DNA of 45,570 nucleotides from Roseateles sp. (GTDB lineage: Bacteria; Pseudomonadota; Gammaproteobacteria; Burkholderiales; Burkholderiaceae). The notes below the pieces were generated by a model that did not search any database, was not told the DNA's origin, and worked only from the letters and a program-made list of their open reading frames with translations. The stretch is taken from NCBI GenBank assembly GCA_019232985.1, contig JAFAMW010000024.1:1-45570 (forward strand), written 5' to 3'. Positions 40,342 through 45,570 of this stretch are shown piece after piece (the stretch's first letter is position 1; every line of letters starts with the position of its first letter). Made by a program: the position numbers and the translations under genes.

Positions 40342-41493
40342 CTAGGCGAACAGACCCAGCGCGGCGAGCGCGCCGGCGAATCCCAGGCCGCCCAGCGCGG
40401 TCGCCGCGAGGCGCGGCGCCGGCGTCAGCGCGCGACCCACGCACCACAGCCCGGCCGCAAGAAGGCCCGCGGCCGCGAGATTCGCGCCGAAGCCGATCTC
40501 GTCCGAACGCAGCAGCCACAGCAGCACGGCGCCGCCCTCGGCGAGGAACAGCGCCGCCGCGAGGCGGCGCGCGGCGCGCGGCACGGGCGGGTCGAAGCGC
40601 GGCTGCGCGAGCCGCAGCGCCGTCGGCAGCTCGGCGACGACCGCGGCGCCCGGCGGCAGCCAGCCCGGCGACTTGAACACGACGCGCAGCTTGTCCGCCC
40701 AGCGCGGCGTCGCCTGCATGCGCCGCCACAGCTCGGCGTAGAACTGCCCGACGGCCCACAGCGGGTTCCAGCTCGCGAGCGGCTTGACCGTGCCGTACAC
40801 GCAGGGCTCGGTCTCGGGCGCGAAGCTGCCGAACAGGCGGTCCCAGACGACGAAGATCGCGCCGTAGTTCTTGTCGAGGTAGCCGGGGTTCACGGCGTGG
40901 TGGACGCGGTGGTTGGACGGCGTCGACAGCACGCGGTCGAGCCAGCCGAGCCGGCCGACATGCTCGGTGTGGATCCAGAACTGGTAGATCAGCACGACCA
41001 TGCCGGCGACGATGAACTGCTCGACCGGCACGCCGAGCAGCGCCATCGGCACGAAGAACGGCGCGCCCATTACCGAATAGAAGCTCTCCTGGCGCAGCGC
41101 CGTGCTCAGGTTGAAATGCTCGCTCTGGTGGTGCACCGCGTGGGCGGCCCAGAACAGCGCCGACTCGTGGCTCACGCGGTGCAGCCAGTAGTCGGTGAAG
41201 TCGTAGACGACGACCGCGAGCCCCCAGCCCCAGGGGCTTTGCCAGAACGCGGCCGCGTGCGGCCAGAAACCCGGCGCGAGCCCGCGCAGCTGCGGCTGCG
41301 CCCACGCGTACAGGCCAGTCTGGATCAGAGGCGTGACGACCGCGACGGCCTGGCTCAGCAGGCCCTGACTCAAGCTGTTCAGGGTGTCGGCGAGGCCGTA
41401 GTTGTCGCGGCCGCGGCGGCGCCCCCAGGCCCACTCGACGGCCATGAGCAGCAGGAAAACGGGCAGCGCGTAAAGGACGATCTCTTGTTCCAT
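40342..41493 (-). CDS. Sterol desaturase/fatty acid hydroxylase superfamily membrane protein
   Basis: A 383-residue integral membrane di-iron enzyme. The histidine clusters are HRVSH (in YDFTDYWLHRVSHESALFWA), HAVHHQSEH, and HRVHH (in TPSNHRVHHAVNPGYLDKNY), all on the cytoplasmic side. Membrane helices surround them, and a C-terminal set of about three helices extends beyond the core domain (about 290-383). Bacterial members hydroxylate or desaturate lipids such as fatty acyl chains or hopanoid-like molecules; the substrate is not predictable. Divergent from the TPR/glycosyltransferase gene with 188 bp between. The start is the ATG at 41493. Confidence 0.9.
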   Translation of the reverse strand: MEQEIVLYALPVFLLLMAVEWAWGRRRGRDNYGLADTLNSLSQGLLSQAVAVVTPLIQTGLYAWAQPQLRGLAPGFWPHAAAFWQSPWGWGLAVVVYDFTDYWLHRVSHESALFWAAHAVHHQSEHFNLSTALRQESFYSVMGAPFFVPMALLGVPVEQFIVAGMVVLIYQFWIHTEHVGRLGWLDRVLSTPSNHRVHHAVNPGYLDKNYGAIFVVWDRLFGSFAPETEPCVYGTVKPLASWNPLWAVGQFYAELWRRMQATPRWADKLRVVFKSPGWLPPGAAVVAELPTALRLAQPRFDPPVPRAARRLAAALFLAEGGAVLLWLLRSDEIGFGANLAAAGLLAAGLWCVGRALTPAPRLAATALGGLGFAGALAALGLFA

Positions 41494-41681
41494 GGCCGGA
41501 CGGCGCCGCGGGCGGGCGTAAAACGGCGCTCATCGTAATCGAGCGGCCAATCCCGCGACGCCCGCGCGCCGCCGATCGGACGAACTGCCGGGCAAGCCGC
41601 CCTCCCCTCGGCCCATCGGCGCCGGCCGCGCCGCGCGACACTCGCGCTCTCCGCCAACCGCATTCGAATCCTCACGCCACC

Positions 41682-43886
41682 ATGGGACGCGCCGACGCCG
41701 TCATGCACAAGGCCCTCGCGGCGTACCGCAAGGGCCAGCTCGCCGACGCCGTGCGCTGCCTGCGCGTCGCCGTCGACCTCCAGCCCGACCAGGCCCAGGC
41801 CCTGCGCCTGCTCGGCGCGATCGCGCTGCAGCAGCAGCGCCCCGACGAGGCCGTGCGCTGGCTCGAGCGGGCCGTCATGAGCTCGCTCGAGGTCGCGCGC
41901 GACCCGCAGATCCACGCGGCGCTCGGCAATCTGCACGCGGCCGCGCAGCGCTGGGGCGAGGCCGAGCCGGCCTACGCGACCGCCTGTGCGCTGCGCCCGG
42001 GCGACGCGGTGATCCAGCACAACCACGGCGTCGCGCTGCAGGAGCTCGACCGCGCCGACGCCGCGCGCGCCGCGTTCGAGCGCGCGCTCGCGCTCGAACC
42101 GCGCTACGCGTCGGCCCATCACGGCCGTGGCCTCGCGCTGCTCGCCGGCGACGCCGCTGCCCTGCCCGACGCGCTCGCCGCGTTCGGCGCCGCCGTCGCG
42201 TGCGACGCCGCGAACCCGCGCTACCGCACCGAGCGCGCCCGCGCGCTGATCTGCGCGGCGCGCCACGCCGACGCGCTCGAGGACCTCGCCGCGCTCGCCG
42301 CGCCGGGCGCCGACGCGCTGAACCTGCGCGGCATCGCCCTCAAGGCGCTCGGCCGCGCGGACGAGGCGCTCGCGGCCTACGACGCGGCGCTCGCGGCCGC
42401 CCCCGACTTCGCCGAGGCGCTGAGCAACCGCGGCAACCTGCGCCTGCTCGCGCGCCAGTTCGCGCCCGCGCTTGCCGACCTCGGGCGCGCCGTGGCGCTG
42501 AAGCCCGGCATCGACTGGCTTGCCGGCACCTATCTTTATGCGGGCCTGCACGTGTTCGACTGGCGCGACCACGACGCCCGGCGCACGGCCCTGCTCGCCG
42601 CGCTCGACGCGGGCCGGCGCAGCGTCCAGCCGCTCGCGCTGCAATGCCTGGTCGACGACCCGGCGCGGCAACGCCTCGCCGCGCAGCGCTGGACCGCGAG
42701 CCTCGGCCTGCCGGCGCCGGCCCCGTGCGCGCCGACGGCGGCGACGGGCACGGCGGACGCGGCGCGCATCCGCATCACCTATATCTCGCGCGACCTGCGC
42801 GAGCACCCGCTCGCCTACCTGATCGCCGAGGTGCTCGAGCTGCACGACCGCGCGCGCTTCGAGGTCAGCGTGCTGCACTACGGCCCGGCCGAGGCCCAGG
42901 GCATCCAGGCGCGGCTGCGCGCGGCGGTCGAGCGCTTCGTCGACGTCGCGGCGCTGCCCGACGCCGAGATCGCCGCGCTCGCGCGCCGGCTCGGCAGCGA
43001 TGTCGCGGTCGACCTGACCGGCTTTACCGAGGGCGCCCGCAGCGGCGTGTTCGCGGCGCGCGCGGCGCCCGTGCAGATGTCCTACCTCGGCTACCTCGGC
43101 ACGGCCGGCGGCGGCGCGACGCCGCTGCACGACTACCTGATCGCCGACGCCGTGCTGATCCCGGCCGCCGAGCGCGCGCATTACGACGAGGCCATCGTCT
43201 ACCTGCCGTCCTACCAGGCCAACGACCGCCAGCGGCCGCGGCCGGCGCCGACGCCGCGTGCCGCGCTGGGCCTGCCCGAGCAGGCCTGCGTGCTGTGCTG
43301 CTTCAACAACCCGTGCAAGATCGCGCCCGAGCAGTTCGCGGACTGGGTCGAGATCCTGCACGCGGTGCCCGGCGCGGTGCTGTGGCTGCTCGGTGAGGAC
43401 GAGCTCGCGAGCCGGCAGCTGCGCGCCCACGCGCAGGCGCTCGGCGTCGCGCCCGAGCGCCTCGTGTTCGCGCCGCGCCGCTCGCGCGACGCGTATCTCG
43501 CGAGCCTCGGCGCGGCCGACCTGTTCCTCGACACCCTGCCCTACAACGCCGGCACGACGGCCAGCGACGCGCTGTGGGTCGGCCTGCCCGTGCTCACGCG
43601 GCCGGGCCGCTCGTTCAGCGCGCGCGTCGCCGCGAGCCTGCTCACCGCCCTCGACCTGCCCGAGCTGATCGCGCCGACCCGCGCCGACTACGTCGAGCGC
43701 GCGATCGCGCTCGCGCGCGACCCGGCCGCCCGCGCCGCGTTGCGCGCCAAGCTCGCCGCGCAGCGCGACGCCGGCCGCCTGTTCGACGCGCCGCGCGTCG
43801 CGCGCAGCCTCGAGCAGGCCTGCCGCGAGGCGCTGCGCCTGCACGCCGACGGGGCGGCGCCGCGCGACATCGTCGTTATTGATTAG
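41682..43886 (+). CDS. TPR protein with O-GlcNAc-transferase-like (GT41) domain
   Basis: A 734-residue protein. Residues 1 to about 340 are tetratricopeptide repeats (YRKGQLADAVRCLRVAVDLQ; LGRADEALAAYDAALAAAPD). From about 360 the GT41/SPINDLY-type catalytic region follows: ITYISRDLREHPLAYLIAEV, PVQMSYLGYLGTAGGGATPL, LCCFNNPCKIAPEQFADWVE, and FLDTLPYNAGTTASDALWVG with the UDP-sugar site. Bacterial relatives glycosylate proteins such as adhesins or flagellins (HMW1C-like and SPINDLY-like). The target is unknown, and no adhesin gene is next to it. The ATG at 41682 lacks a clear ribosome binding site. It is cytoplasmic, with no signal peptide. Confidence 0.93.
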   Translation: MGRADAVMHKALAAYRKGQLADAVRCLRVAVDLQPDQAQALRLLGAIALQQQRPDEAVRWLERAVMSSLEVARDPQIHAALGNLHAAAQRWGEAEPAYATACALRPGDAVIQHNHGVALQELDRADAARAAFERALALEPRYASAHHGRGLALLAGDAAALPDALAAFGAAVACDAANPRYRTERARALICAARHADALEDLAALAAPGADALNLRGIALKALGRADEALAAYDAALAAAPDFAEALSNRGNLRLLARQFAPALADLGRAVALKPGIDWLAGTYLYAGLHVFDWRDHDARRTALLAALDAGRRSVQPLALQCLVDDPARQRLAAQRWTASLGLPAPAPCAPTAATGTADAARIRITYISRDLREHPLAYLIAEVLELHDRARFEVSVLHYGPAEAQGIQARLRAAVERFVDVAALPDAEIAALARRLGSDVAVDLTGFTEGARSGVFAARAAPVQMSYLGYLGTAGGGATPLHDYLIADAVLIPAAERAHYDEAIVYLPSYQANDRQRPRPAPTPRAALGLPEQACVLCCFNNPCKIAPEQFADWVEILHAVPGAVLWLLGEDELASRQLRAHAQALGVAPERLVFAPRRSRDAYLASLGAADLFLDTLPYNAGTTASDALWVGLPVLTRPGRSFSARVAASLLTALDLPELIAPTRADYVERAIALARDPAARAALRAKLAAQRDAGRLFDAPRVARSLEQACREALRLHADGAAPRDIVVID

Positions 43887-43896
43887 GCCGTCGCCG

Positions 43897-43930
43897 CGGC
43901 GCGACTGCGACGCCGTCAATGGTCGCGCCG
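43897..43930 (+). terminator. Possible terminator after the GT41 gene
   Basis: CGGCGCGAC (43897-43905) and GTCGCGCCG (43922-43930) are perfect 9-bp inverted copies with a 16-nt loop, starting 11 bp after the stop. No T-tract follows. Confidence 0.4.
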
Positions 43931-43941
43931 CGCCGATCGGC

Positions 43942-43984
43942 GACAATCCAATGTTTGCAGACCCCGTACCAGCGCGGGGTTTGC
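43942..43984 (+). promoter_or_regulatory. Promoter candidate and leader hairpin of lpxO
   Basis: GACAAT (43942-43947) is a -10 candidate. The RNA from about 43954 would start with a hairpin, GCAGACCCCG (43957-43966) pairing with CGGGGTTTGC (43975-43984), 10 bp including one G-U pair, with an 8-nt loop. It lies 52 nt before the ATG and might affect lpxO expression. Confidence 0.35.
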
Positions 43985-44035
43985 ACAAACCAGCACACTG
44001 CTCGCTCAGCCCAAATCCAGCGACGTCGCCGCGCC

Positions 44036-44944
44036 ATGCTCGCCTTCAAACTCGCCATCCTCGCGGCCTTCGCCCTGGCCACGGTCTACGTGCATTTCCG
44101 CGGCCACGCGCGGCTCGGCTTCTGGCGCCAGTTGAGCGACCACTCGACCCTCATGGCGCCGATCAACTGCCTGATGTATCTGTTCTCGAAGACGCCGGCG
44201 ACGCCCTACCTGCCGCTCGCCGACTTCCCCGAGCTCGAGCGCCTGACCGCGCATTGGCGCGAAATCCGCGTCGAGGCCGAGGCGCTGTACGCGAGCGGCG
44301 ACATCAAGGCCTCGGCGCGCTACGACGACGCCGGCTTCAACTCCTTCTTCAAGACCGGCTGGAAGCGCTTCTACCTGAAGTGGTACGACACCGCCCACCC
44401 GTCGGCGGCCGAGCTGTGCCCGTTCACGACCCAGCTGCTCAAGGAGTTCCCGACCGTCAAGGCCGCGATGTTCGCGGCGCTGCCGCCGGGCGCGCGCCTG
44501 GTGCGCCACCGCGACCCCTACGCGGGCTCGGTGCGCTACCACCTCGGCCTGCTCACGCCGGGCAGCGACGCCTGCTACATCAGCGTCGACGACGAGCGCT
44601 ACAGCTGGCGCGACGGCCAGGCCGTGATGTTCGACGAGACCTATCTGCACTACGCCGAGAACCAGACGCAGAGCAACCGCATCATCCTGTTCTGCGACGT
44701 CGAACGCCCGCTGTGGTTCCCGCCCGCGCGCTGGCTCAACCGCTTCCTGAGCCGCCACCTGGTCGGCGCGGCCGCGGCGCCGAACCGCGACGGCGACCGC
44801 ACCGGCGGCATCAACAAGGCCTTCGCGACGGTCCAGCAGTTCCGCCTGTTCGGCAAGCGCATCAAGGCGCGCAACCGCACGCTCTACTACGCGCTCAAGT
44901 GGCTGCTGTTCGGCGGCATCATCGCGGCCTGGCTGTACTTCTGA
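44036..44944 (+). CDS. lpxO: Lipid A hydroxylase LpxO (aspartyl/asparaginyl beta-hydroxylase family)
   Basis: LpxO adds a 2-hydroxyl group to a secondary acyl chain of lipid A, using Fe(II), 2-oxoglutarate and oxygen at the inner membrane. The 302-residue protein equals Salmonella LpxO in length. It has an N-terminal membrane helix (about 5-19), the HxD motif H158-R-D160 (LVRHRDPYAGSVRYHLGLLT), the distal H205 (FDETYLHYAENQTQSNRIIL), and a C-terminal membrane helix (about 285-301). The ATG at 44036 is chosen; the frame is open upstream but contains only the promoter hairpin region. Fits with Kdo hydroxylase and msbA in the same window. Confidence 0.92.
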   Translation: MLAFKLAILAAFALATVYVHFRGHARLGFWRQLSDHSTLMAPINCLMYLFSKTPATPYLPLADFPELERLTAHWREIRVEAEALYASGDIKASARYDDAGFNSFFKTGWKRFYLKWYDTAHPSAAELCPFTTQLLKEFPTVKAAMFAALPPGARLVRHRDPYAGSVRYHLGLLTPGSDACYISVDDERYSWRDGQAVMFDETYLHYAENQTQSNRIILFCDVERPLWFPPARWLNRFLSRHLVGAAAAPNRDGDRTGGINKAFATVQQFRLFGKRIKARNRTLYYALKWLLFGGIIAAWLYF

Positions 44945-44953
44945 CGCGCTGAC

Positions 44954-44974
44954 TGGCTTTAGAGTGGCATTTAA
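44954..44974 (+). repeat. Operator-like 21-bp repeat, copy 1
   Basis: The form is TGG-N3-TAGA-N-TGG-N-ATTTAA. It shares 16 of 21 positions with 45061-45081, in the same orientation, 107 bp away. It starts 10 bp after the lpxO stop. Confidence 0.6.
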
Positions 44975-45042
44975 TCGGCCGCGCGCTGCGCCACCCCCGT
45001 CCGCTCCCTGCGCCAGATCAAGAACCTAGGGTGCTTACTCGA

Positions 45043-45081
45043 TTGACTGCCGAAATTGCGTGGTACTAGACTGGTATTTAA
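45043..45081 (+). promoter_or_regulatory. GntR gene promoter with operator-like repeat, copy 2
   Basis: TTGACT (45043-45048), 18 bp, TAGACT (45067-45072). The second 21-bp repeat (45061-45081; TGGTACTAGAC then TGGTATTTAA) covers the -10 and the start site. TGGTA occurs twice in it, as direct half-sites 11 bp apart. Confidence 0.55.
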
Positions 45082-45099
45082 CGGCAAACCACGCTGAAG

Positions 45100-45570
45100 A
45101 TGGCCATCGACTTCAAGCCCGATCCGCAGTCCGCGTCGCCGCTCTATGTGCAGTTCGCGCAGCAACTGGCGCGGGCGATCCACGAGGGCGAGTTCCAGGC
45201 CGACGAGGCCCTGCCCTCCGAGCGCGCGCTGTCCGAGTCGCTCGACATCTCGCGCGTGACCGCGCGCAAGGCGATCGACCGCCTCGTCGAGCAAGGCCTG
45301 ATCATCCGCAAGCGCGGCTCCGGCAACTACATCGCGCCGCGCCTCGAGCAGCCGCTGTCGCGCCTGACGAGCTTCTCCGAGGAGCTCGGCCAGCGCGGCT
45401 TCAAGCCCGGCAGCAAGTGGCTCACGCGCAGCTTCACGCTCGCCGCGCCCGACGAGCAGCTGAGCCTCGGGCTTGCCACGGGCGAGCGCGTCGCGCGGCT
45501 CGAGCGCCTGCGCCTGGCCGACCAGGTCGTGATGGCCTACGAGGTCTCGGTGCTGCCCGAATCGGTGCTG
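45100..45570 (+). CDS. GntR/HutC-family transcriptional regulator (partial, runs off the window)
   Basis: The first 157 residues of a regulator. The GntR winged helix is at about residues 13-80: SPLYVQFAQQLARAIHEGEF, LPSERALSESLDISRVTARK, and LVEQGLIIRKRGSGNYIAPR. The UTRA effector domain begins near residue 85 (RLTSFSEELGQRGFKPGSKW), which places it in the HutC subgroup, whose members sense sugar phosphates, amino-acid breakdown products and similar ligands. NagR/DasR-type N-acetylglucosamine regulators are one possibility. A repeated operator candidate overlaps its promoter, which suggests autoregulation. The C-terminal part lies beyond 45570, and the ligand cannot be predicted. Confidence 0.9.
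   Translation, partial: MAIDFKPDPQSASPLYVQFAQQLARAIHEGEFQADEALPSERALSESLDISRVTARKAIDRLVEQGLIIRKRGSGNYIAPRLEQPLSRLTSFSEELGQRGFKPGSKWLTRSFTLAAPDEQLSLGLATGERVARLERLRLADQVVMAYEVSVLPESVL

Overview
The window is about 45.6 kb of very GC-rich DNA. It looks like the chromosome of a Gram-negative betaproteobacterium, probably order Burkholderiales. The evidence is a minCDE operon, a DUF3460 gene between metG and scpA, a Gram-negative beta-type porin, GluQRS, a Kdo 3-hydroxylase, an LpxO lipid A hydroxylase and MsbA. This placement is inference from gene content and codon use; no rRNA or tRNA gene was seen. Most of the window is housekeeping sequence, with one small accessory island at about 32.2-34.3 kb.

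Layout. 0.5-2.5 kb: minCDE on the minus strand, ending in a strong intrinsic terminator. 2.5-7.4 kb: a GC-rich intergenic region with a perfect DnaA box, then plus-strand genes for a small basic protein, an SBF-type transporter, metG, a DUF3460 protein and scpA. 7.4-13.2 kb: a lipopolysaccharide block with Kdo hydroxylase, three glycosyltransferases and msbA. 13.4-15.5 kb: an OmpR/EnvZ-type two-component pair and a 30-codon candidate membrane-peptide gene. 15.5-20.5 kb: a patatin-like phospholipase and dnaE on the minus strand. 20.6-24.9 kb: a periplasmic cyclophilin, trhO, a succinylglutamate desuccinylase/aspartoacylase-family gene and a porin. 25-32.2 kb: pirin with a divergent LysR regulator, gluQRS, a tandem FKBP, a fused SpmA-SpmB-like membrane protein, an unrecognised gene, a DUF2917-like gene and a divergent MocR regulator.

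32.2-34.3 kb: three adjacent toxin-antitoxin modules (AbrB/PIN, RHH/ParE, RHH/PIN). Two of them have a palindromic operator on the promoter. 34.4-39.7 kb: a minus-strand, tightly coupled operon of a kleisin-like protein, a winged-helix E-type subunit and a short-armed SMC ATPase (MukBEF/MksBEF type), with an acyl-CoA thioesterase at its end. 39.8-45.6 kb: a small secreted protein with a 21-bp repeat at its 3' end, a fatty-acid hydroxylase-family membrane protein, a TPR/O-GlcNAc-transferase-like protein, lpxO and the start of a GntR regulator with a repeated operator candidate.

Three themes connect the genes. First, envelope work: MsbA, the glycosyltransferases, Kdo hydroxylase and LpxO all act on or export lipid A and core. 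Second, chromosome maintenance: Min, ScpA, DnaE and a second condensin that lacks a JetD nuclease. Third, an expression habit: in about nine genes a -10-like hexamer ends only 6-8 nt before the ATG, with no Shine-Dalgarno sequence, which predicts leaderless mRNAs.
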